Part shown: positions 1 through 7,201 of the stretch, piece after piece
How the letters are laid out: the number at the start of each line of letters is the position of its first letter
How positions within the stretch are numbered: the stretch's first letter is position 1
DNA from: an uncultured Granulosicoccaceae bacterium
GTDB taxonomy: Bacteria > Pseudomonadota > Gammaproteobacteria > Granulosicoccales > Granulosicoccaceae
Assembly: GCA_937951695.1 (NCBI GenBank)
Contig: CALFBL010000093.1
Location: forward strand, 1 to 13,582
DNA length: 13,582 nucleotides
Direction of reading: 5' to 3'
Notes under the pieces: generated by a model
What the model saw: only the letters and a program-made list of their open reading frames with translations
Told to the model about the DNA's origin: nothing
The model's database searches: none
Translations under genes and position numbers: made by a program

Positions 1-312
1 TTGTTGAACACCTTTAGTACGAGGAATCAAAGAGCCATCCACTTGCGCCACCGGCGCTGTTATCCAGCGCTCGATGTAAAGTAGTAGCCACCGATTGCTC
101 GTGTGCCGTCTCACCGCTTTCATCAAGAGCCGATGATCAATGTTGTCAAACAGAGCGCGTATGTTAAACTTCAAAAGCCAGTCAAAACGCCAGCAACGCT
201 TGCGCGTCACATCCAGCGCCTGATGGGCTGACTTACCCGGCCTATAACCATAAGAATCCCCCAGAAAATGCGGTTCAACTAATGGCTTAAACGACAACTT
301 TGCCACTAATAT
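1..312 (-). pseudogene. Group II intron reverse transcriptase/maturase (LtrA-like), truncated remnant
   Basis: Reading the minus strand from 312 to the window edge gives an uninterrupted frame with hallmark group II intron RT sequence: VEPHFLGDSYGYRPGKSA, then TRKRCWRFDW, then LFDNIDHRLL, then YIERWITAP. These are the RT2-RT4 palm/finger blocks of LtrA-type proteins, which act in intron splicing and retrohoming. The frame is closed by a stop at 313-315, immediately before the expected RT0/RT1 part, and no N-terminal RT sequence is visible further upstream, so the 5' third of the gene is missing. The motif-A position usually read as DIK is NIR here (codon at 163-165), replacing the metal-binding Asp. 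The YADD box, maturase domain and 3' end lie outside the window. Family assignment is certain; calling it a dead remnant is inference from the truncation and the substituted residue. Confidence 0.85.
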
Positions 313-355
313 TCACCGCATCATGCTGTGAAATATCACATTGCTGCAGCACACA

Positions 356-469
356 ATTCGCTTGGTAGTTAAGCTACGACAGAATGGCTTGGTGTTAACA
401 ACGCTCGGTGAACCAGTGTCATTACCAAGCGAATGTGGCGGTCTAATTACCAAGCCAAACTGTCGTAGC
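356..469. repeat. Nested inverted repeats with four cttggta-type cores
   Basis: Two inverted pairs interleave. The arm at 373-393 matches the reverse complement of 449-469 at 19 of 21 positions (gctacgacag, three variable bases, ggcttggt). The arm at 356-369 matches the reverse complement of 421-434 at 13 of 14. Together they place four cttggta/g cores in about 110 bases, two in each orientation. The function is unknown. They could be structured mobile-element ends, recombination sites, or a folded RNA. Confidence 0.6.
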
Positions 470-636
470 AAGATATCAACATTTAAATAGAACTGCAATT
501 CGAGCACGCTGATCGTAAATCGAGTTTCTACAAAGCAGACATTCGCATGGTTAGCGATCAGAGAAGTTAAGATTTTGGCGGCAAAGTCCCCATTGCGGAA
601 GTAGTTTAGATATATAAAGCTGCCAAATTTCGCTAC

Positions 637-771
637 TCAATCTTTGAAGCGATCAGTGCACCACATGTCATTTTCATCCTCTGTGTACTCAAGAAGCGAC
701 CCATCTAATCTTTCCAATGTATCGTTCCATTTACCAGTTCCGTAACAAAACTGACTCACCACACATAACAT
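637..771 (-). CDS. Doubtful small hypothetical protein
   Basis: A minus-strand frame of 44 residues starts at ATG 771 with AGG six bases upstream. An in-frame TTG at 837 would extend it to 66 residues. The C-terminal part (SLLEYTEDENDMWCTDRF) has a natural acidic and aromatic composition, but no family is recognised. It lies in an otherwise decayed stretch, so it may be a cassette-like small gene, a fragment, or chance. Confidence 0.25.
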   Translation of the reverse strand: MLCVVSQFCYGTGKWNDTLERLDGSLLEYTEDENDMWCTDRFKD

Positions 772-918
772 CTGCGACCTAATGCTCGCTTTGCAGCCCA
801 ATTTGCACCAGTTTAAGGCAACGGTCACGTTGCTCAACGCAAATTGTTAACAACCATGAAGGAACGCCGTTAGCGTAAACACAGGACAAACGCAGAACGT
901 TGCCTAGACATGATATTC

Positions 919-948
919 GATGTCTTGCATCAAGATGTCTTGCATCAA
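919..948. repeat. Perfect 15-bp tandem repeat upstream of the DUF945 gene
   Basis: The unit gatgtcttgcatcaa occurs twice back to back (919-933 and 934-948), 34 bases before the ATG at 983. Each copy contains the inverted element gatg...catc. The hexamer agacat at 906-911 is the reverse complement of atgtct inside each copy. The location is right for an operator or promoter-proximal regulator site. An AT-rich stretch, 949-970, follows. Confidence 0.5.
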
Positions 949-982
949 AAATAATAAAAATTAAAATAACGTTGCAAATAAC

Positions 983-2347
983 ATGAAAAAACTACTTCTA
1001 GCGCTGCCGCTGGTCGCCGGAGCATCTTGGGCAGGAACCTCATACTATGCAGGGGTTCAATCAGAAAATGCCTACGATCAGTTTCTGAACCAAACCCAAA
1101 TAATGAAACCTTTGGTATTCGAAAAGGAATCCTTCGAAAACGGCGTTACCACCAGTCACGCCATCACCGCAGTACGCCAATCGACCGCAGCCGATGCAAA
1201 AGTGATTTTTCGCCTTCAACACGAAATCAATCATTCACCCATTCAATTGGATGATAATGGTACCAAATTCGCAACCGCCACGATTCGCACCACGTTGGTA
1301 AACGAATCAGGTAACCAGAATTCAGCGGCTATTCGAGAATTTTTCAATGGCGAGGAACCCTTTGAAATTCTATCCACAGCCGATATCAATGGAAAAATTG
1401 TCAGCACTCTTAATATTGAAGCATTCGATATTGACACCACCGACGAAAAACTGAGTCTCGGCCAATCCAGCTTTGATATTACCACTGAAAATAATCGTAC
1501 ACAGGTCAAAGGCACGCTAGGCGAATTGCAGGCAAACTTTGGTAACGGGACAAGCGTGGACAGCTCAGAATCGTACTTAAATTTCGACATCACGATCGAT
1601 GACACCTGGGCTTACGACTACGACTTTATGTGGTCTGCGGGCGAACTCAGCCTTAGCTCTGATCAATCACTCATGCCGGTAAAAATAGCGAATATTTCAT
1701 TAGGTGGCGATTCCAAACTGGCCAATGAGAAGTTCGATCAATCGCTGGTGTTCGAATTAGGCAAGATTGATTTCGGCGGTGCTATTCCAGCTGATCTGGT
1801 CCCGATAGACACAGCACGATTTTCTCTGGACCTAGTAGACCTTTCGTTTTCAGGGATCAAAGAATACTCAGATCGATTAGACAAGCTGACGGTCGAAGAG
1901 CAAATGTCATCGACCCCACCAACCGATGCAGAGGCGTTGGCAGTTGCCGCCAGCATGGTAAGCCCCAACAGCACCTTGGACATTAAACTTGAATTGGGCA
2001 ATCCAGCGGGGGCTGCTACCGCCGACTATGCCATCCGGTTTGTTGGCGATGAGTCACCCAGTGGGTACGATGACATTGTCACGGTAGCTGATTTACTCAA
2101 TGCCATTGAGATGGACGTGAACGTGGGTATCGATAAAGCCGCGTTAGACTTGACACCAGCGGCGATGTTTATGGACTCACCGCAAATGCAGATGGCGTTT
2201 GTCGACATCGGCGAGCAGATCGTCTCCCGAGCGAGCTTGCGAGGTGCGGCGGTAGAAGTGAATGGAAACTTCTTCCCATTGCAAAGTATGTTCGGTGGAA
2301 TGCTCGATATGCCAATTGACATTATCCTAGAAATGGAAGGTCTATAA
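983..2347 (+). CDS. DUF945 (YdgA-type) family protein
   Basis: A 454-residue protein with an N-terminal signal or anchor segment (MKKLLLALPLVAGASWAG, residues 1-18) followed by SYYAGVQSENAYDQFL, the typical opening of the DUF945/YdgA family. The rest is a long acidic, beta-rich sequence with repeated NISLGG, FELGKIDFGG and LDLVDLSFSG strands, then an alanine-rich segment near residues 320-330, matching the family's usual length of 450-500. The product should be periplasmic or tethered to the inner membrane; no enzymatic role is established for the family. The ATG lacks an obvious Shine-Dalgarno sequence, but no better start precedes the signal. The stop TAA shares its last A with the ATG of the transglutaminase-like gene, so the two are very probably one operon. 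The tandem repeat just upstream may control both. Confidence 0.82.
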   Translation: MKKLLLALPLVAGASWAGTSYYAGVQSENAYDQFLNQTQIMKPLVFEKESFENGVTTSHAITAVRQSTAADAKVIFRLQHEINHSPIQLDDNGTKFATATIRTTLVNESGNQNSAAIREFFNGEEPFEILSTADINGKIVSTLNIEAFDIDTTDEKLSLGQSSFDITTENNRTQVKGTLGELQANFGNGTSVDSSESYLNFDITIDDTWAYDYDFMWSAGELSLSSDQSLMPVKIANISLGGDSKLANEKFDQSLVFELGKIDFGGAIPADLVPIDTARFSLDLVDLSFSGIKEYSDRLDKLTVEEQMSSTPPTDAEALAVAASMVSPNSTLDIKLELGNPAGAATADYAIRFVGDESPSGYDDIVTVADLLNAIEMDVNVGIDKAALDLTPAAMFMDSPQMQMAFVDIGEQIVSRASLRGAAVEVNGNFFPLQSMFGGMLDMPIDIILEMEGL

Positions 2348-4431
2348 TGTTCGTACGCGTTCATGGCCTGCTGCGGCAGGCCATGCAATGCTGCCTAATC
2401 CTGACCCTGTTCTTCGGCGCTCGTACGTACGCCTTAGATGATGTTATATCTGCATTAAACTCAGACACCTACCCTACCATTGGCGCTCAGCACCCCCACT
2501 GGGTACAAACCGTTCCACCCTTCTCTGAAAAACCCATCCACAAAGATAGCTTGATATCCGGGGTGATTTATCAATTGATGGATCAACAGTTCAATGCGCA
2601 GACAACCGCTCAGCCTGAGTATTTTTTTGCGATGGAAATGGGCTTAAAATCCGCCCGTGGTGTTGCATCTGAATCAATCATCCGCATCCCGTATATCAGC
2701 GACTTTCAACATTTAGTCGTCAATCAGGTATTGATTAAACGCGGCGACACAGTGATCGACAAACTGACTACGGCGACACATCAAGTGTTGAACTTGGAGC
2801 CTGAACTAGACTCACTCATGATCACCGGTCAGCGTGAGCTGGTGTTGACCTTAAAAGACGTGCAGGTGGGCGACACGCTTTACTACGCTTATACGGTGTC
2901 GGGTGCCAATCCTGTTTACAATGGCTTGCGCGAACACTCGATACGAACCAGCCACAGTGTATCGATCGATCAAATACACGTTCGTGTACTGGTGGATAAA
3001 GACGATCGGCTTAGCATACGTCGACGAAACATCGACGACTTACCTGACTTCGAGCAGTTTGACACGCACGCTGAATATCGTGTTCAAACCACCGGCACGA
3101 TTACGCCACGCAGCGAATCGGATGCACCAGCCTGGTACGACCCCAGAGCTGTCATTGTGTTCAGCGACATTCAAACCTGGAATGAGGTAGTAAACTGGGT
3201 AGCGCCCATGTACGCCGCAGCGGTGGCCGACAATAGCGCTGTTCTGAGTATTGCCAAAGACATCATGAACCAACATCGTACCGAGAAAAAACGTATCGGT
3301 GCCGCGCTTGACTGGGTCCAACACAAGATTCGCTACTTCGGCATTGAAACTGGTATAAATTCTCATAAACCGCGCAACGCCAACTTGGTGATTGATCGCG
3401 GCTTCGGGGATTGTAAGGACAAAACCGTCCTCTTGGTTTCTCTGCTCGAAGCCATGAATATTAAGGCATCCCCGGCTTTGGTCAATACAAGAGAGACCAC
3501 ACGAAATCAGAACAATCCTTACCGCCTACATGCCTTCAACCATGTCATCACACATCTGAACATTGACGGCAACGACCATTGGCTTGATCCCACGATGACA
3601 GGGCAAATCGGTGCATTAGGCGAACTGTACGAGCCTGACTATGGTCGAGCCTTGATTCTCGACGAAGGTCAGAACGCTTTGACCAACATGGCTAACCCAA
3701 ACAGCGGTAACAACAATCGCGTTGCTAAATTGATCACCGCTGGAGCTGAACTGGATGCGACTGCCACCCTGAAAGTCATGACGTACCAGACGGGCCTCAA
3801 CGCTGAGTACACGCGACGTCGATTCGAAGATGATGCGCCGTCGATTATTCAGGAAGACCATAAACGTTACTATCGAGACTACTACAATGAACTCCGTGTA
3901 GCCTCCCCACTGAAATTAAAGCAGTATTCGAAAAATCGGGTTTTAGTTACTGAGAATTACAATATCGGAACGCTATGGCAAGCCGATTCTGCAGACGAAC
4001 AGCCCTATCAGTGGTTTTATGCCGATGAAATTAACCGAGCGCTTGAGCAGCCCAAAAACCCCAAGTATCGCAGTGCCCCGTTTGACATCCCATTCCCACT
4101 GGATTTCACCGAAGCTGTCACACTGAATCTGGATGACATCGATAAGAATTATCGATATACCGACGACTATGACACTCCGTGGTTCATATTGAACATCAAT
4201 CTTCAACAAGAAGCGGGAACGAATACTCTTAAAGCTACGTGGCACTTTCAAACCAAGGTACGAACCATCGCTGCCGAGGACGCTGCAGCCTATTCCAACG
4301 CCATCGATGACATCCACGACTGGCTAAACTTCTACGCAACCTCGAGCGGGTTTTACTTTGACTCTGAAGAAGAACCGAAGACCGACAACGATGTCTCCGC
4401 GCTTGGTGCTGCTCTCGAGACCCTTCACTAG
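2347..4431 (+). CDS. DUF3857 and transglutaminase-like domain protein
   Basis: A 694-residue exported protein. Residues 7-29 form a hydrophobic signal (LLRQAMQCCLILTLFFGART). A DUF3857 domain follows (about 60-260), then a transglutaminase-like cysteine-protease fold (about 290-430). The catalytic triad is intact: Cys356 in GDCKDK, His399 in FNHV and Asp414 in HWLDPT. The C-terminal 250 residues are a beta-rich extension with no recognised motif. Known relatives are periplasmic or surface proteins whose substrates are mostly unknown; some transglutaminase-fold proteins act as proteases or amidases rather than cross-linkers. Translation is coupled to the DUF945 gene by a 1-base TAATG overlap, suggesting joint production and perhaps partnership. 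A strong hairpin at 4492-4523 follows. Confidence 0.88.
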   Translation: MFVRVHGLLRQAMQCCLILTLFFGARTYALDDVISALNSDTYPTIGAQHPHWVQTVPPFSEKPIHKDSLISGVIYQLMDQQFNAQTTAQPEYFFAMEMGLKSARGVASESIIRIPYISDFQHLVVNQVLIKRGDTVIDKLTTATHQVLNLEPELDSLMITGQRELVLTLKDVQVGDTLYYAYTVSGANPVYNGLREHSIRTSHSVSIDQIHVRVLVDKDDRLSIRRRNIDDLPDFEQFDTHAEYRVQTTGTITPRSESDAPAWYDPRAVIVFSDIQTWNEVVNWVAPMYAAAVADNSAVLSIAKDIMNQHRTEKKRIGAALDWVQHKIRYFGIETGINSHKPRNANLVIDRGFGDCKDKTVLLVSLLEAMNIKASPALVNTRETTRNQNNPYRLHAFNHVITHLNIDGNDHWLDPTMTGQIGALGELYEPDYGRALILDEGQNALTNMANPNSGNNNRVAKLITAGAELDATATLKVMTYQTGLNAEYTRRRFEDDAPSIIQEDHKRYYRDYYNELRVASPLKLKQYSKNRVLVTENYNIGTLWQADSADEQPYQWFYADEINRALEQPKNPKYRSAPFDIPFPLDFTEAVTLNLDDIDKNYRYTDDYDTPWFILNINLQQEAGTNTLKATWHFQTKVRTIAAEDAAAYSNAIDDIHDWLNFYATSSGFYFDSEEEPKTDNDVSALGAALETLH

Positions 4432-4491
4432 CGTCGTTTAAGGTCGCCTACGACTCTATCGTGTACTAATCGCCAAAATTTAAATGTTAGA

Positions 4492-4523
4492 AGCCCGACC
4501 GGTCGAATACGACCGTTCGGGCT
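4492..4523. terminator. Bidirectional hairpin terminator
   Basis: Arms agcccgaccggtcg (4492-4505) and cgaccgttcgggct (4510-4523) pair with one mismatch around an aata loop. The hairpin lies between the convergent transglutaminase-like gene (ends 4431) and the CsgG-like gene (ends 4533). The following T-tract is poor on the plus strand (attactt). On the minus strand the downstream sequence is AT-rich. Confidence 0.75.
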
Positions 4524-4532
4524 ATTACTTCA

Positions 4533-5369
4533 CTAGTTGACGTTTAGAGTACCACCAGTACCCAACCCGCCCTCAACTTCCTGTGCTTTGTAGTTCTTCA
4601 GCGAGACAACCATGCCGTTGTAGGCGTCGAGAAACGCGGCAACCGTCGCCTTGCCTTCCGGTGTGCGTGAGAAGCCGCCCAAACCTGCAGCGCCAACTCC
4701 ACCGAATAGACCGACCACGCCACCGTAATTCTTGGATGAAGAGCTTCCTTCAGCGGCAGAGATCTGCACCGATGAACGAATGTCAAACAGCGATAAGGTC
4801 ACCACGGATTCTTTCGCGGTAGCCCCACCTGCCAAACCAACCAAAGCCGAGCCACCGACCATACTGGCGAGGCCGCCAGCAACCTTACCCGTTAGTGAAT
4901 TATCGATGATGACGGCAGGCTCCAAGAAGTAATCTGCTGCCACTCGTTGCCCTTTTTGCTGATTGGAACCCGCGCGAAATTCACCTGAGTTGCGCTGCTT
5001 GTCAGTGATCGCCGACAAGCGAGACTCAGTCCGCGAGTTACCGATTGAGGTAATAACGAAGCAGTTGGACTGCTGCACGGCCAGACGCAACAACGGTTCA
5101 ATGGAATTGACCCTCGTGCGTGCGTTGAAGTCTGCGTACCACGCAGCACCGGAGCCATCGTCTACGGCGAGCGTCCCCAGAGTTTGATCGCATCGCTCAA
5201 GAGAGGGATTGGCGTCTGCGCTGGTAGCGCCGCCAGCGGAACCGTTGACATCCGTGCCACCCGTTCCTCGTGTAATTGTACTAGCAAAACAGCCAGATAT
5301 TAGAAGAACGGACATCGCGATGAGCGCCGTGCGCCCTGCGATTGTTAGGCTATGTTTTGGGAACATCAT
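4533..5369 (-). CDS. CsgG/HfaB-like outer-membrane lipoprotein
   Basis: A 278-residue lipoprotein. The signal peptide ends in the lipobox LISGC with Cys27 as the lipidated residue. A low-complexity Gly/Ala/Ser linker (35-52) leads into a CsgG-like domain: a LAVDDG strand, NSIEPLLRLAVQQSNCFVI, a YFLEPAVIID strand, then glycine-rich AGG/VGG segments and VVTLSLFDIRSSVQISAAEG, resembling the CsgG pattern of ordered strands and a later transmembrane-hairpin region. CsgG proteins form outer-membrane secretion pores in curli systems, and many relatives act elsewhere in the envelope. No csgA, csgB, csgE or csgF is present here. The start is ATG at 5369, preceded by AGGAG at 11 bases; a second ATG follows directly. 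The neighbouring Sel1 lipoprotein gene is divergent. Assignment to the CsgG superfamily is by fold-pattern recognition. Confidence 0.7.
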   Translation of the reverse strand: MMFPKHSLTIAGRTALIAMSVLLISGCFASTITRGTGGTDVNGSAGGATSADANPSLERCDQTLGTLAVDDGSGAAWYADFNARTRVNSIEPLLRLAVQQSNCFVITSIGNSRTESRLSAITDKQRNSGEFRAGSNQQKGQRVAADYFLEPAVIIDNSLTGKVAGGLASMVGGSALVGLAGGATAKESVVTLSLFDIRSSVQISAAEGSSSSKNYGGVVGLFGGVGAAGLGGFSRTPEGKATVAAFLDAYNGMVVSLKNYKAQEVEGGLGTGGTLNVN

Positions 5370-5530
5370 GCTATTATAAACTCCTTTCTCTCTGACCAGT
5401 GACGTTTACATTTTAACTTTCTATAACACGAATATACAGAATTGCTCGGAGTTGTACACTCATGTATTGTCGTGTCGCCCGCGGAGCATTCTCTATTTTG
5501 TGGAGTGTGCGATCAATTATGGAGTGTTTG
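5370..5530. promoter_or_regulatory. Shared divergent promoter region of two lipoprotein genes
   Basis: The 161-base gap between the divergently transcribed CsgG-like and Sel1 genes must carry both promoters. It is AT-rich near 5404-5445. The octamer tggagtgt occurs at 5501-5508 and again at 5520-5527, the second copy serving as the Sel1 gene's ribosome binding site. No convincing -35/-10 pair could be assigned by eye. Confidence 0.4.
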
Positions 5531-6121
5531 ATGAATCGAATTGGCAGTATTACTTTAGTATTGTTTTGCATACTGGTGGGATGCGCGACACCGCCACCTG
5601 ACAACAACCGAGTTCGCCTGTGCGACTCGGAGGGCTGTGAAGAGGTAGACAAAAGTACTGCGAGATTCGATCCCTCGAGCACTGTGCCGGATGCCGACCC
5701 GGACGGCATGATACCTACGCTCAAGCAAAAAGCAAAAGAGGATCCCGGGGCAGCGTTCGATCTTGCGTTGCGCTACTTCCGAGGCGATGGTATCAGAGAA
5801 GACAGCTACAAATCGCTGCAATGGATGCGAGACGCTGCCGAACGTGGCGATCTCGAAGCCCAAAAAGCGGTTGGTCGCGTATATTTGACGGGCCTTGAGG
5901 AGATGGGATCTGACCCGCGTGAAGCTGAGAAATGGTTGAGCGTTGCTGCAAGTCGTGGAGACGAAGAAGCTGCAGAGCTATTGGTCGAGGCAAGCGCGGC
6001 ACGCCAGAGCGAAGATGCGGAATACGAATTTCGCACACGCTGGCAACCGGTGTTCTACCGCTCTTGGTACTCGGGATATCGTTACAACTGGCGATGGAAA
6101 AATGGCTACTGGGTCTACTAG
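5531..6121 (+). CDS. Sel1-repeat lipoprotein
   Basis: A 196-residue lipoprotein if started at ATG 5531, which has GGAG six bases upstream and gives a clean signal peptide ending in the lipobox ILVGC (Cys18). An upstream in-frame ATG at 5462 would add 23 residues before the signal and is unlikely. Residues 70-155 contain two Sel1-like helical repeats: AAFDLALRYFRGDGI with YKSLQWMRDAAERGDLEAQ, then AVGRVYLTGLEEM with EAEKWLSVAASRGDEEAAELL. Such repeats mediate protein-protein contacts. The C-terminal 30 residues are remarkably rich in Trp, Tyr and Arg, ending NGYWVY. The divergent neighbour encodes a CsgG-like lipoprotein, so the two products may sit together at the outer membrane; that link is inference. 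Confidence 0.83.
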   Translation: MNRIGSITLVLFCILVGCATPPPDNNRVRLCDSEGCEEVDKSTARFDPSSTVPDADPDGMIPTLKQKAKEDPGAAFDLALRYFRGDGIREDSYKSLQWMRDAAERGDLEAQKAVGRVYLTGLEEMGSDPREAEKWLSVAASRGDEEAAELLVEASAARQSEDAEYEFRTRWQPVFYRSWYSGYRYNWRWKNGYWVY

Positions 6122-6144
6122 TCTGTCCAACCCAGCCGCAATGA

Positions 6145-6300
6145 TCGCTGTACGACACTATTTTTCGATTAGCCGTTTATCGAGCGGGAAGCCCTAACAC
6201 CGCTTACCCGCTCGACAACGGCATCGTACTGAACCGCGTTTTAGCTCTGTGGCCCAATACGGCAATGGATACCTTTGGCGAAGAGCGTATCCACTTTTAA
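6145..6300 (+). pseudogene. Possible 3' remnant of an unrecognised gene
   Basis: The frame from 6145 to the TAA at 6298-6300 is open for 51 codons and reads like natural protein (YPLDNGIVLNRVLALWP, then MDTFGEERIHF). It has no ATG, GTG or TTG near its upstream end, and a stop sits just before it at 6142-6144. Its stop overlaps the end of the convergent PEP hydrolase gene by four bases. It may be the tail of a deleted gene or a chance open frame; no family is recognised. Confidence 0.25.
6181..6214. terminator. Candidate hairpin between convergent genes
   Basis: Arms cgagcgggaagc (6181-6192) and gcttacccgctcg (6202-6214) pair with one bulged A around a nine-base loop. It lies between the convergent Sel1 lipoprotein gene and the PEP hydrolase-family gene, so it could serve both. 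There is no T-tract, and it overlaps the possible gene remnant, so confidence is moderate. Confidence 0.4.
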
Positions 6301-7127
6301 AACTTGATATTTTTGAACGCTTGGGTTTGTTCTACCAAGGCGATTTCTGTGGGTAGACGTTCCATAGATGACGCACCATAAAATCCATGACAGTTTTTCG
6401 CCCGTGTAAGAACATACTCAGCATCATCTGGCATCGCAATAGGGCCACCGTGACACAACACGATGGCATCGGGGTTCACTGCAAGGGCAGACGCTGACCA
6501 GCTATCAATCTTTTCCACACAATCATCCAGTGTTACCGCCGTTTCAGCGCCAATATTGCCACCGGTGGTTAGCCCCAGATGACAGACAATAATATCGGCG
6601 CCCGCCTTAGCCATCGCTACCGCGTCTGCGTCGCTAAACACATAAGGTGTGGTGAACATACCTTTTTCGTGTGCCAAGCGGATGACATTGACTTCCTGTG
6701 AGTACGACATCCCGGTCTCTTCCAGGTTGGACCGGAAGTTACCGTCAATCAGACCGACCGTTGGAAAGTTCTGAATTCCGGAGAACCCAAGCCGCTTCAA
6801 ATCATCGAGGAACATGTCGAAATTGCAGAACGGATCTGTCCCGTTCACCCCAGCGAGCACGGGGGTTGTCTTGGTTACCGGAATGACTTCGCTGGCCATC
6901 TCTTTCACAATTTCATTCGCGTTACCGTAAGCCAGCAGACCGGACAACGAACCACGCCCCGCCATGCGGTAGCGACCAGAATTATAAATAACGATGAGAT
7001 CAATACCGCCCGCTTCCTCACATTTGGCCGATAGGCCGGTACCTGCGCCCCCTCCAACGATCGGAATACCGTCAGCTTTCATTTTTTGAAGTTTGCTGAG
7101 AAGTTCATTTCTTTCAATCAACGGCAT
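6297..7127 (-). CDS. Phosphoenolpyruvate hydrolase family TIM-barrel protein
   Basis: A 276-residue cytosolic protein that matches the family normally annotated as PEP hydrolase, the TIM-barrel partner of UPF0261 proteins. Conserved stretches include PIVGGGAGTGLSAKCEEAGG (23-42), IYNSGRYRMAGRGSLSGL (47-64), LAGVNGTDP (91-99), GIQNFPTVGLIDGNFR (117-132), CHLGLTTGGNIG (182-193) and a late LCHGGPI motif. Length is normal for the family. The PEP hydrolase name comes from database convention, and the physiological reaction is not firmly known. In plant Tm-1 proteins this barrel is fused behind the UPF0261 domain; here it is a separate gene 74 bases downstream of the UPF0261 gene in the same direction, implying one operon and a shared reaction or complex. 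ATG at 7127 has only a weak AAGAG-like upstream site. Confidence 0.9.
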   Translation of the reverse strand: MPLIERNELLSKLQKMKADGIPIVGGGAGTGLSAKCEEAGGIDLIVIYNSGRYRMAGRGSLSGLLAYGNANEIVKEMASEVIPVTKTTPVLAGVNGTDPFCNFDMFLDDLKRLGFSGIQNFPTVGLIDGNFRSNLEETGMSYSQEVNVIRLAHEKGMFTTPYVFSDADAVAMAKAGADIIVCHLGLTTGGNIGAETAVTLDDCVEKIDSWSASALAVNPDAIVLCHGGPIAMPDDAEYVLTRAKNCHGFYGASSMERLPTEIALVEQTQAFKNIKF

Positions 7128-7201
7128 TTTTTGCGGCTCTTTGTTTAATGTTCTGCGTTCCAGAAGGTGCGTTTAATTTGAGTTGAATCGAGAAGTCTCG
7201 G

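Larger units (their letters stand above)
313..918. other. Gene-poor decayed region next to the intron remnant
   Basis: About 600 bases without a convincing gene. The stretch contains the nested inverted repeats at 356-469, a doubtful small reading frame on the minus strand near 637-771, and a short direct repeat gcgatcag (554-561 and 649-656). No 5' intron boundary, tRNA or transposase fragment could be recognised. It reads as decayed accessory DNA flanking the truncated intron gene. Confidence 0.5.

Noticed and set aside
832..900. Possible integron attC site, since GCTCAAC at 832-838 fits the RYYYAAC core
   Set aside because: No matching GTTRRRY core with complementary inner arms follows at a suitable distance, and no integrase or convincing cassette gene is present.
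4583..5187. Several open frames opposite or within the CsgG-like gene
   Set aside because: They are composition shadows of the real gene, with biased Arg/Pro/Ser content and no ribosome binding sites.
5462..5530. Upstream ATG extension of the Sel1 lipoprotein
   Set aside because: It would put 23 residues before the signal peptide, whereas ATG 5531 has a good ribosome binding site and a clean lipobox.
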